Below, in pieces: positions 1 through 7,600 of a stretch of 8,818 nucleotides of DNA. Source of the DNA: Deltaproteobacteria bacterium (GTDB lineage: Bacteria > Desulfobacterota > Dissulfuribacteria > Dissulfuribacterales > UBA3076); NCBI GenBank assembly GCA_030618205.1, contig JAUXDR010000025.1:1-8818 (forward strand), given 5' to 3'. The position numbers were made by a program, and so were the translations under genes. Numbering within the stretch: position 1 is the stretch's first letter; each line of letters opens with the position of its first letter. The notes beneath the pieces are model-generated. The model saw only the letters and a list, made by a program, of their open reading frames with translations, was not told where the DNA came from and ran no database searches.

Positions 1-536
1 ATTATTAGATGAACCAGAAGTGTCCGGTGTCTGATAAGTTGTTCTAAAGGCAGGTTTTCAATTTCCTCCGGAGGCAGCAAACGAACAACAATACCATCTT
101 GCGGTACCCAGCCAAACCGTGGAACCAGATCCTCAAATAAAACAGGATGGAACTCTGTAAGCTTTTTCAATACAGCCTTCACAACCTTTAGATCACGGTG
201 GTGCCAGGCAAGGTCCCTAAAGACCCTGGAATTCCCAGACAGGAGGTACTGCTTGCGTTCCAGCTTATCCACCTGGCAAAACCTTGGTATCCTCTCAAAA
301 AACTTGTGCATGGTGAACTCGCTGTCCACCTCAATCTCCAGCACGCACTGGGCCATCTCAAGCACTGATTCATGACCTCGTTTTATTATTCCTTTGATAA
401 AAGGCTTGGCTGACTCCGGAGATATCCGGTCTTCACTCTTGTAACAGACCCGTCCACAACGCTCGATCTGCTCAAGTAGTCTTCCATGAGTAAAAAATTC
501 GTCCAATACACTAAAGGAAGGATCTATGACTTTCAT
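1..536 (-). CDS. thyX: FAD-dependent thymidylate synthase ThyX, N-terminal part (cut by window edge)
   Basis: ThyX makes dTMP from dUMP using methylenetetrahydrofolate, with NAD(P)H-reduced FAD as hydride carrier, in the cytoplasm. Translating the reverse strand from ATG at 536 gives an open frame of 178 codons to the window edge. It begins MKVIDPSFSVLDEF and carries the ThyX-like blocks ERCGRVCYKSEDRI (residues 25-38) and KRGHESVLEMAQ (52-63), which match the substrate- and flavin-side N-terminal region of the family. An RHR occurs at 169-171, but what follows (TLLVHL) does not fit the signature RHRxxSxNxxSxR. The true signature probably lies just past the edge. In a classic short ThyX the signature comes about 25 residues after the HE(S/T) block, so this protein has roughly 90 extra residues there (about 64-168, including GNSRVFRDL). 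It starts 36 bp after the aminopeptidase gene, immediately after an 8-bp repeat array that takes the place of a normal Shine-Dalgarno site. Family call fairly sure; activity cannot be judged from half a protein. Confidence 0.8.
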   Translation of the reverse strand, partial: MKVIDPSFSVLDEFFTHGRLLEQIERCGRVCYKSEDRISPESAKPFIKGIIKRGHESVLEMAQCVLEIEVDSEFTMHKFFERIPRFCQVDKLERKQYLLSGNSRVFRDLAWHHRDLKVVKAVLKKLTEFHPVLFEDLVPRFGWVPQDGIVVRLLPPEEIENLPLEQLIRHRTLLVHLI

Positions 537-538
537 GC

Positions 539-578
539 AATCACTAAATCACCAAATCACTAAATCTCTCAATTACTC
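539..578 (-). repeat. Octamer tandem array in the aminopeptidase-thyX gap
   Basis: On the plus strand the bases read as five consecutive 8-bp units: AATCACTA, AATCACCA, AATCACTA, AATCTCTC, AATTACTC. The first three are nearly identical and the last two are decayed. Read in the direction of the genes (minus strand) the unit is TTTAGTGA or TTTGGTGA. The array begins inside the last codons of the aminopeptidase gene (it covers its TAA stop) and ends 2 bp before the thyX ATG. The only SD-like string upstream of thyX, GGTGA at 549-553, is part of the array and about 12 nt from the start codon. Confidence 0.8.
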
Positions 579-2006
579 ATCTGCCTTATAAAAAGCATCA
601 AACGCCCTATAGGTCATAAACAGGTCAGTCTTATGTGCAACCTCAAAGGGCGAGTGCATATTTAGCAGGGGAGGTCCTGCGTCGACAATGTCCAGGCCGC
701 GCTGGGCAAGATACTTGGCTACAGTACCCCCTCCTCCTTCGTCCACCTTGCCCAACTCTCCGGCCTGCCAGACCACCTTGGCATCGTTCCAGACGCACCT
801 CAACCAGTTAACATATTCAGCATGAGCATCATTTGCTGAGTACTTTCCTCCTGAGCCGGTATATTTCGTCAAGCAAACCCCGTGTCCGATCAGTGCATCA
901 TTGCGTTCGTCATGGACTTCTTTATAATCAGGGTCTATCCCTGCTGTAACATCCGCTGAAATGGCCTTGGACGCAATAAGCATTCGTACAAGGCTATCCG
1001 CCTCGATTTGAAGCCCTCCGTTCCGCATGAGATCATACAACACCACCTCAAAAAAACTGGACTTGGCCCCTGTATTTCCGTCACTACCTATTTCTTCCTT
1101 GTCAAGAAACAGGGCGACTGAGGTAACTTGAGGTTCCTCAAGTTCAAGGATGGAGTAAAGAGAGGCATATGCACAGGACCTATCATCCTGCCCATAGCCA
1201 CCTACAAAGGCCCTGTCCAGGCCCACATCCCTTGAAGCACCTGCAGGGACAATTTCCAGCTCCGCACTTATTAGATCCTCTTCCACCAGGCCGTATCTTT
1301 CGTTCAGAATCCTTAAAATACGTAATTTTACGCCATCTTTTAGGTCTTCTGGGCCTAAAAGAGGTAAACCCCCTATCAACACATTAAGCTTCTCTGCCGG
1401 TATGGCCTCTGAAATCTTTTTCTCACCCTGCACCTTACGGGCAAGATGTGGCAAAAGATCATTTATTGTAAGTACAGGATCATGAGGATCCTCACCAAAC
1501 TCAATAGGAATTGCGCTCCCGTCTTCTTTCAGTGCCAGGCCGTGGATAGCCAGAGGACGGGCTACCCAGTGAAACTTCTTGATTCCTCCGTAATAATGTG
1601 TCTTTAAAAAGGCCATTTCCAGATCTTCATAGAGGGGATTCTGTTTCAGGTCCAAACGGGGTGCGTCTATGTGTGAAGCAATGATCCTGACCCCATCACC
1701 GACAGGTGCCTTACCTGTTACGGCCAGGGCAGCCGCCTTCCCCCTAAAGGTCCACAAGACCCGATTGGAACCGGACCCGGCCTGTTCAAACGGCACAAAA
1801 CCTCTCTCCTGCGCCATGCTTGCAATGATGTTAACAGACTCCCGTTCGGTTTTTGCCTTACTTATAAAGTCCTTATACTTGTCTGAATACAAAAGGGCCT
1901 TTTTTCGGTCTTTAGCTGTAATCTGGGACCAAACAGGTCTTCGGCTACGGCATAGGTCCTTTTCAAGGCGTTTCCACTCGGTTTTAGAAAGACGTTTTTC
2001 GCTCAT
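573..2006 (-). CDS. M18 family zinc metallo-aminopeptidase
   Basis: 477 residues, about the usual length for M18 (aspartyl aminopeptidase / aminopeptidase I) enzymes, which remove N-terminal, often acidic, residues from peptides in the cytoplasm with two metal ions. The metal-site blocks are all present in order: ASHIDAPR with H112 and D114, GGYGQDDRSC with D274/D275 as bridging aspartate, LDKEEIGSDG with E303/E304 (catalytic base and ligand), ISADVTAG with D352, and NMHSPFE with H451. No signal peptide or membrane segment is seen. The start ATG lies inside the end of the upstream transferase gene (23-bp overlap, different frame). GAGG four bases before the ATG (2011-2014) supports this start. 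The overlap implies co-transcription and possibly coupled translation. Substrate preference is not readable; distant family members prefer Asp/Glu or Lys. Likely an intact enzyme. Confidence 0.93.
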   Translation of the reverse strand: MSEKRLSKTEWKRLEKDLCRSRRPVWSQITAKDRKKALLYSDKYKDFISKAKTERESVNIIASMAQERGFVPFEQAGSGSNRVLWTFRGKAAALAVTGKAPVGDGVRIIASHIDAPRLDLKQNPLYEDLEMAFLKTHYYGGIKKFHWVARPLAIHGLALKEDGSAIPIEFGEDPHDPVLTINDLLPHLARKVQGEKKISEAIPAEKLNVLIGGLPLLGPEDLKDGVKLRILRILNERYGLVEEDLISAELEIVPAGASRDVGLDRAFVGGYGQDDRSCAYASLYSILELEEPQVTSVALFLDKEEIGSDGNTGAKSSFFEVVLYDLMRNGGLQIEADSLVRMLIASKAISADVTAGIDPDYKEVHDERNDALIGHGVCLTKYTGSGGKYSANDAHAEYVNWLRCVWNDAKVVWQAGELGKVDEGGGGTVAKYLAQRGLDIVDAGPPLLNMHSPFEVAHKTDLFMTYRAFDAFYKADE

Positions 2007-3912
2007 TTTTCCTCATCCTGGACCTAAAGGGTACAACCTTATCTTTTTTTGAACAGGCTGGTTCTTTTTCTCTGGATTTCACTATTGGCAAAAGCGGTCG
2101 CACCCTATCACACTTCACACCATTATTTTTACAGATATCAAAAACCCCTTCAACTTGGCTGTCTGCTGCCGACATGATAGACACAAAGACTTTCTTAACT
2201 CCGTATCTTTTAACAATGTCAGGTATGTCTTCCCTGGCTCCCAAGACCTTGATGCCATGGATTATCTGGCTTTTTTTCGCAGGATCGTCATCAATAAAAC
2301 CCACCGGTAGATAATCGTGTTTTGAATTACGCCTAAGTTCCCTCAGAAACAGATCTCCGCCATCCCCTGCTCCCACTATTAGAATAGGTGTCGAATTACT
2401 GCGCTCAGCCTGCAGGCTGAAATATTCCTTAAAGAATCGCATAAGTAAACGGACGCCACCTATCATTATCAAAGTCAATAGGGCATCGTTCAGGAAAAGA
2501 ACTCTGGAATAACCTTCGAAGCGGTAAATATATAAAAGTAATCCGACAATAATTAGGGAGCTAGCTACAACTGCCTTAAATATCTGCCCCATATCTCCGA
2601 CACTCACATACCGCCATTGACCTCTATACAGCCCAAAGATCCAAAAACAGCACAGCTTGATAGGGATAATCAAAGGAAGAGATTTCTCTATAAGCTGTTG
2701 ATTCCACAAACTAATAACACCATCGTATCGAAGAAGATAAGAAGTCAGATAGGCAATGCTTATAAGCACGGTATCCACCACTGCCTGGAGAATTTGCTTC
2801 TTATTAAGCATTCGGGATAAAAGTGAGGATCGTCGAAACACAGTATCTGAATCCCCTGCCTTGCTATCATAAACAGTGCCATTCAAGTGTGTAAGAAATG
2901 TTCCGAAAAACAAGGAAATCACCGCCACCACACTCAGCATAACCAGGAGTCCCTGGGCACTTTGGTATGACAGGTATAAGGCTAAGGCTGATATGCTTCC
3001 CGCCCATGCCATGAGTGTTAACACAGTCCTTTTTTCTGAATATCCCAGCAAAACCATGCGATGAGAGGTATGATCACGCCCTCCTTTAGAAATAGGTCGT
3101 CCGGTCTGGACCCTGGTAAAGGATACAAGGGCGGTGTCAAAGAGTGGTATAATCAGGACCGCCACAGGAACCACCAGCACCAGCACCAAGCTGGTAACTC
3201 CAGTGTAACCTCCGGCTGCTGGATCAGGTAGCCCCGACGTCCAAGTACCTGTTACGGTCAGACCGGCCAGGAGAAAGCCCAGGAAAAGACTTCCGCAATC
3301 TCCCATAAATATTTTGGCGGGATTAAAGTTATATATCCAGAATCCAGCAGTAGCCCCCGCAAGGAGTATAGCCGGCAGACCTAATAGAATCGGACCTCCA
3401 AGTTGGCTATATACCCAAAGTGAACAGGCAGCTATAAACGAAATGCCGGCCGCCAGACCATCCATGTTATCCAAAATATTGACCGCATTGGTGATAGCTA
3501 CAAACCAAAAAAGTGTTACAATAATAGATGCGGCGGGATGCCCCAGCCCTTGTATCCTCACCCCCCCGGCCACAATCAGAGCAGAGATGATTAATTGCCC
3601 TATAAATTTACTTTGAGGCGACAGGTCGTTAACATCATCAACCAGCCCCAATAAGAACATTGCACTTGCTCCCAGAGTCAGGACAAGCATGGGAGATGAG
3701 ATTTCTCTGAGAAACAAATTGGGAAGCATAAATGACAAGAATAACGCAATGCCTCCCAGAAGGGCCGTTGGACGCCTATGCCACCGGTCCTCCCTGGGCT
3801 GAGCCATAAAGCCAATGCGTCTCGAAAGCCAGATCACGCATGGAGTCAGGAAAGCACTTAGTCCAAAGGAGTAGAGAAAAAAAAGGCCTGCATCAAGTAG
3901 GGTAATCGACAT
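1984..3912 (-). CDS. Polyprenyl-phosphate sugar-1-phosphate transferase (WecA/MraY type) fused to a PglF/CapD-like N-terminal module
   Basis: 642 residues from the chosen start. The first ~350 residues are a multi-pass glycosyltransferase family 4 enzyme that moves a HexNAc-1-phosphate from a UDP-sugar to undecaprenyl phosphate, the first step of O-antigen, capsule or exopolysaccharide synthesis at the inner membrane. Visible motifs: DRWHRRPTALLGG (42-54), GLVDDVND with D92/D93, NAVNILDNMDGL (142-153), FNPAKIFMGDCGS with D205, and GRDHTSHR with H281/H284. After ~residue 365 comes a second unit: four hydrophobic segments (about 375-395, 411-428, 445-463, 472-490) with RGQWRYVS (430-437), then a Rossmann fold with GAGDGGD (514-520) and GFIDDDP. 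This resembles the N-terminal half of PglF/CapD/FlaA1 dehydratases, but the catalytic SDR domain is absent; the protein ends in a basic tail. An ATG at 3981 would add 23 residues overlapping the epimerase gene. ATG 3912 is preferred because it follows the epimerase stop by one base (TAGTATG) and sits where the first membrane helix begins. Confidence 0.88.
   Translation of the reverse strand: MSITLLDAGLFFLYSFGLSAFLTPCVIWLSRRIGFMAQPREDRWHRRPTALLGGIALFLSFMLPNLFLREISSPMLVLTLGASAMFLLGLVDDVNDLSPQSKFIGQLIISALIVAGGVRIQGLGHPAASIIVTLFWFVAITNAVNILDNMDGLAAGISFIAACSLWVYSQLGGPILLGLPAILLAGATAGFWIYNFNPAKIFMGDCGSLFLGFLLAGLTVTGTWTSGLPDPAAGGYTGVTSLVLVLVVPVAVLIIPLFDTALVSFTRVQTGRPISKGGRDHTSHRMVLLGYSEKRTVLTLMAWAGSISALALYLSYQSAQGLLVMLSVVAVISLFFGTFLTHLNGTVYDSKAGDSDTVFRRSSLLSRMLNKKQILQAVVDTVLISIAYLTSYLLRYDGVISLWNQQLIEKSLPLIIPIKLCCFWIFGLYRGQWRYVSVGDMGQIFKAVVASSLIIVGLLLYIYRFEGYSRVLFLNDALLTLIMIGGVRLLMRFFKEYFSLQAERSNSTPILIVGAGDGGDLFLRELRRNSKHDYLPVGFIDDDPAKKSQIIHGIKVLGAREDIPDIVKRYGVKKVFVSIMSAADSQVEGVFDICKNNGVKCDRVRPLLPIVKSREKEPACSKKDKVVPFRSRMRKNERKTSF
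2007..2018 (-). promoter_or_regulatory. Ribosome binding site that fixes the aminopeptidase start
   Basis: On the minus strand AGGATGAGGAAAA precedes ATG at 2006. GAGG sits four bases from the start codon and lies entirely within the coding sequence of the upstream transferase. It supports an independent or coupled start inside the 23-bp overlap. Confidence 0.6.
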
Positions 3913-3913
3913 A

Positions 3914-4879
3914 CTAGATAATAGAACGAAAATATTCCACAGTCTTTTCAAGAATTGTATCAAGAGGCGTTTGTGGAACAAAACCTATTAAGCTATTGAG
4001 TTTTTCAGATGAAGGGACCCTACGCATCATGTCTTCAAAGTCTTTGCCGTAGACCTGTTCATAAGGTACATAAATTATTTCAGACTTGCTCCCAGCAATA
4101 GACTTAATACGCTCGGCAAGCTCTGATATAGAGATTTCTTCTGTGCCCCCTATGTTTACTATTTTACCTAGTGCCTCTTCGCACTTCATAAGCCGGTATA
4201 TGGCCTCTACTACATCCCCAAAATAAGTGAACGTACGGGTCTGCCGACCGTCACCAAAAACTGTTATAGGCTCATCCCTCAGCGCCTGCTGAATAAATCT
4301 GGGTACTACCATCCCATAGAGACCTGTCTGCCTGGGACCTATTGTATTGAAACAACGGAATATGGCCACGTTAAGCTTTTTTGTACGATGATATGCAAGT
4401 GCGGTAAACTCATCTATAAGCTTCGAAGCTGCATAACTCCAACGCATGGTACTGGGAGGACCATAAATTAAATTATCATCCTCTTTAAGAGGGGCGTGCA
4501 TATGTTTCCCATAGACTTCCGACGTTGATGCTATGAGTATTTTTTTCTTGTACCTGTTGGCCATCTTAAGCGCAATTTCAGTCCCATAAATGTTGGTTTC
4601 AATGGAGGAAAGCGGATTCTCTATGACATATTTGACACCTACAGCAGCAGCAAGATGAATTATTACATCACACTGCTGGATGAGGCTATCCATCCTATCT
4701 TTATTCAAGATAGTGTCGTTTATATATTGAAACCTCGGATCACCCTGCATGTGAACTATATTTTCAAAGAAACCGGTGGAAAGATCATCTATGACTGAGA
4801 CATAGTCTCCTTTAGAAATGAGGTAATCACATAGATGGGACCCTATAAAACCGGCTCCGCCCGTCACTAAAATATTCAT
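3914..4879 (-). CDS. NAD(P)-dependent sugar-nucleotide epimerase/dehydratase (extended SDR)
   Basis: 321 residues, the normal size for an extended short-chain dehydrogenase acting on nucleotide sugars (GalE, UDP-glucuronate decarboxylase and relatives) in the cytoplasm. Seen: the NAD(P) loop TGGAGFIGS (6-14), an acidic pair D31/D32 at the end of the second strand that suggests NAD, the active-site strand ASTSEVYG (117-124), the catalytic YAASK with Y149 and K153, and the substrate-side blocks FRCFNTIGPRQTG (174-186) and DGRQTRTFTYFGDVVEAI (210-227). All catalytic residues are intact. GGAGAG about nine bases upstream of the ATG is a good RBS. Its TAG stop is followed after one base by the ATG of the transferase gene, so the two are tightly coupled. 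Context suggests it supplies or remodels the sugar used by that transferase or a later one. The exact substrate cannot be assigned from sequence alone. Confidence 0.9.
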   Translation of the reverse strand: MNILVTGGAGFIGSHLCDYLISKGDYVSVIDDLSTGFFENIVHMQGDPRFQYINDTILNKDRMDSLIQQCDVIIHLAAAVGVKYVIENPLSSIETNIYGTEIALKMANRYKKKILIASTSEVYGKHMHAPLKEDDNLIYGPPSTMRWSYAASKLIDEFTALAYHRTKKLNVAIFRCFNTIGPRQTGLYGMVVPRFIQQALRDEPITVFGDGRQTRTFTYFGDVVEAIYRLMKCEEALGKIVNIGGTEEISISELAERIKSIAGSKSEIIYVPYEQVYGKDFEDMMRRVPSSEKLNSLIGFVPQTPLDTILEKTVEYFRSII

Positions 4880-4957
4880 GTGCGCTTCTCTCCAGATATT
4901 AGCTTTACCTTTTTATCTATAACGCTTGAAAAAATCAAGGAATAATGAGAAAATTAT

Positions 4958-7468
4958 CTAATCGGAACAGAACACTCCTTCCCAGGATTCAAGGACCATA
5001 TCATCAAGCTTTCGCCACATACGCAAGCCCGAAGGCCCAACCTTTTCCGAGGCGGTCTTTGACTCACTGTAATCTTGACCATAAAAAAGAAACAACCGTA
5101 GATTTTTTATTTTACCGCAAGTCCTGTACCGTATTTTTTTTGCACTCTCTACTTTACCTCTGCCCTCGTATATCCGAGCAAGACGTTCATAGCCAGGCCA
5201 ATACGTCTCGTGTCTTTTTAAAAAAGAGAGCCACATCACAACTGCTTCTGAAAAATTTTCAAAATATTCGTAGGATAAAGCAAGCAGTAAAGGGCATGCC
5301 TCTCCTTCCGTCTCACAAAATGGCGAAAAAAGGATCTCTTTAGGTGATAACAATTCCTCACTTCGCACTAGTCCACTCAAGTAGGCCCCAGGAGCCGGCA
5401 TCAGCCCCCCATTTTTTGCGAGCATTGGAACCGGTCTTTCTTTATTTCCATTTTCCTCTTCGCTACCATATAAAAAGGGGTATTTTCCTGTAGTTATTTT
5501 TAAACCCAACGCCTCTGCATCAGCCTCCTGTCCTAATCCATAGGCTGAAAAATTGATCCATCTGCCTCTATGTGCTTCCAGATGATTTGGTGCCTGTTGA
5601 ATTATTTTCCCATAAAGATCGAGTGCCTCTTCATATCTTCCTGCCAAGCCAAAGGCATAGCCTTCACACAGCAGTCTTTTTTCTTCCCCCCACTTCCAAT
5701 TGTCGCCTGCACAAATTGAAGAAAGCACTTCCCCGGCTACATCGGTCTCACCCATGTCAAGAAGCAGATAGGCCTGCTTCAGCTTAAGCCTTGCCGAAGA
5801 AGGATAAATAGATAGTGCCCCTTCAAGCAAAACAACAGCCTCCTCCCACATATTCATATCAAGGTAACTATCGATCAGCATATCAATAGACCACTGAGAC
5901 CGGCCCTCAGACCAACAGTGTCTTAACACCCTGTCAGCCACATCATGTTGACCAAGACCCAAAAGCAGCCTCACGCCGGCCTGCAGGAGATCTCTCCTTT
6001 CCTCAACCTGGTCGGCCAAAGCAAACAAAGCGTCGTTATATAAACGAAATCTCATCCGGGCACTCATATAACCAATCGATGTGGCAAGAGAAACATATGA
6101 GGTCAATATGTCATCATCCTTAAAGAAATCGCTTTCCCTGTCTAAAAGCCTTTCAACACCTTCTCCGTCCTCGTTCCCCAGATAGATCTTTAACAGAAGC
6201 TCTCTTCCCTTGATATCATTTTCCAGCTCACTATGCATATCCTCAGTAACTAAAAGGCCTGCCTGATCATAATTCTCAGTCTCTAAAAGCAACTCGACCA
6301 AATGCATAGTAATGGCTGGATTGGGCTCAACAAGTAAGAGTTCCTCATAAATGGCAATGGCTGGTGCAAAAAGCTGAAGGCGCTCATACGCGCGGGCCAT
6401 AAACAGCAGACCCATTTTATTGTTAGGTTCTTCTCTCAGAAAAATTCTGAATGTTTCAAGGGCATTGAGATAATTACGTGAAGCAAAATACAGACGCCCC
6501 GAAGTCGCCAAAAGCTGCTTATCAAGCACTTCCGGATGATCATGCTTCAAATCCTCAAGGACCTTGATTGCTGACTGGACATCTCCGTCCATCAAATATA
6601 AGGATACAAGCTCATTAACACCCCATATAAGATTATCTGTGTGATCTTCCCCGGTATTATCGCTGGAAAGTGCCACAAACTTCGTAAATATCTTAATGGT
6701 CTTATCTCGATCTCCCACAGCTAAAAGGGCCTTTGCATAGTTAGCTAAAAAGTCTGGATCATCTTCATATTGAGGTAGCAATTTATGGAAATGAGATAAT
6801 GAACTCTTTGCTCTTTTTAAACGCAGAAGCCCACAAGCCAGATTAAACTCAAGGTCTTTTCGGTCAGGTTCAATGGCTAAAGCCTTTTGGAGATATATTA
6901 TAGACTCATTAAACCTTTTTTGGGATTCCAGGCAACGGGCAAGGCTCTCTAAGACCTTTACCAAGGTCAACTCTTCAGAGATATTCAGCAATTCATTCTT
7001 GGCAACGTGGAAATTTTCCCCCTGGAGACTAAGTTCTGTCACCAAATTCTTATAGATGACTGCAGTTTTATCACACTGACCTGAACGGCTTAGAAGTTCT
7101 GCAAGAATGAACAATGCTTGAATATCATGGGGTCTGGCTTCCACAACATGCTCAAGTTCAAGTATAACTTGACTTTCTTTATTTAACCGCATTAAAACTA
7201 AAGCCAGTTCCCATCTGGCTTCTATGAGACCTTGGCGATCCCTTAACAATTCTCTGTAAAGGGCTACGGCACCATCCAGTTCGTTATTTTTCGCCATTTC
7301 CCTGGCTTCATCCCAGACCAGTTGCCATGAAGGAGAAACCGCCTCATGAGTTACCTGAATTCTTGCCTGCGGTATGTTATTTTGAGAGATTTTCACCAAA
7401 TCCTGCCCATTAGCAGTTGGTGCTAAAATGATGAAACATGAAAAAATGCCTACAAGAAGGTTCCTCAT
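4958..7468 (-). CDS. Exported tetratricopeptide-repeat protein
   Basis: 836 residues. The N terminus (MRNLLVGIFSCFIILAPTANGQ) is a short signal peptide with probable cleavage after ANG (about residue 21), so the protein should be periplasmic or outer-membrane associated. Most of the rest is helical TPR-like repeats, clear at about 51-80, 85-112, 116-146, 171-202, 205-235, 238-268, 281-310, 318-349 and 352-382. More degenerate copies follow through the middle and a last set lies near the C terminus. A loop rich in G/P/N interrupts the repeats in the C-terminal third. No enzymatic domain or other membrane segment is visible. AGGA five bases before the ATG is a good RBS. It is the first gene of the minus-strand block, followed 78 bp later by the epimerase. 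By analogy with TPR scaffolds in polysaccharide export (BcsC, PelB and AlgK types) it could serve an assembly role, but no orthology to those is claimed. Confidence 0.88.
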   Translation of the reverse strand: MRNLLVGIFSCFIILAPTANGQDLVKISQNNIPQARIQVTHEAVSPSWQLVWDEAREMAKNNELDGAVALYRELLRDRQGLIEARWELALVLMRLNKESQVILELEHVVEARPHDIQALFILAELLSRSGQCDKTAVIYKNLVTELSLQGENFHVAKNELLNISEELTLVKVLESLARCLESQKRFNESIIYLQKALAIEPDRKDLEFNLACGLLRLKRAKSSLSHFHKLLPQYEDDPDFLANYAKALLAVGDRDKTIKIFTKFVALSSDNTGEDHTDNLIWGVNELVSLYLMDGDVQSAIKVLEDLKHDHPEVLDKQLLATSGRLYFASRNYLNALETFRIFLREEPNNKMGLLFMARAYERLQLFAPAIAIYEELLLVEPNPAITMHLVELLLETENYDQAGLLVTEDMHSELENDIKGRELLLKIYLGNEDGEGVERLLDRESDFFKDDDILTSYVSLATSIGYMSARMRFRLYNDALFALADQVEERRDLLQAGVRLLLGLGQHDVADRVLRHCWSEGRSQWSIDMLIDSYLDMNMWEEAVVLLEGALSIYPSSARLKLKQAYLLLDMGETDVAGEVLSSICAGDNWKWGEEKRLLCEGYAFGLAGRYEEALDLYGKIIQQAPNHLEAHRGRWINFSAYGLGQEADAEALGLKITTGKYPFLYGSEEENGNKERPVPMLAKNGGLMPAPGAYLSGLVRSEELLSPKEILFSPFCETEGEACPLLLALSYEYFENFSEAVVMWLSFLKRHETYWPGYERLARIYEGRGKVESAKKIRYRTCGKIKNLRLFLFYGQDYSESKTASEKVGPSGLRMWRKLDDMVLESWEGVFCSD

Positions 7469-7523
7469 ATTAGTCCTGTTACGATAGCTATGTTGAATAA
7501 GGATTGCGACAACTAAAACTGAT

Positions 7524-7557
7524 ATTATAATAATATATTTCTAAAAGGCACTTGCAA
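7524..7557 (-). promoter_or_regulatory. Putative sigma-70 type promoter for the TPR gene block
   Basis: On the minus strand TTGCAA (7552-7557, 4 of 6 to TTGACA) is followed after 16 bases by TATTAT (7530-7535). A perfect TATAAT (7524-7529) lies directly downstream and could serve as an alternative -10 with a weaker -35. Transcription would start near 7517-7523, giving a leader of about 50 nt. The region is strongly AT-rich, so chance matches are possible. Confidence 0.4.
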
Positions 7558-7600
7558 AATACTAAATCTTGTTCTAATGGTCTGTCACAAAATAAATTGT

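Noticed and set aside
539..578. CRISPR-like array
   Set aside because: The units are 8 bp, contiguous and without spacers. This is a tandem microrepeat.
3913..3981. Upstream ATG for the transferase at 3981
   Set aside because: It would add a basic 23-residue segment encoded entirely inside the epimerase gene. The ATG at 3912 directly follows the epimerase stop and begins the first membrane helix.
4925..4939. CTTGA/TCAAG hairpin between the TPR and epimerase genes as a terminator
   Set aside because: The stem is only five mostly AT pairs and no U-tract follows it on the minus strand, so it does not look like an intrinsic terminator.
4945..5343. 132-codon plus-strand frame opposite the 3' end of the TPR gene
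   Set aside because: The minus-strand TPR frame is continuous and repeat-like through this part. The opposing frame shows no family features.
7432..7468. Lipoprotein signal in the TPR protein around Cys11
   Set aside because: The residues before the Cys (IFS) do not fit a lipobox well and the hydrophobic stretch before it is too short. A normal signal peptide ending near ANG fits better.
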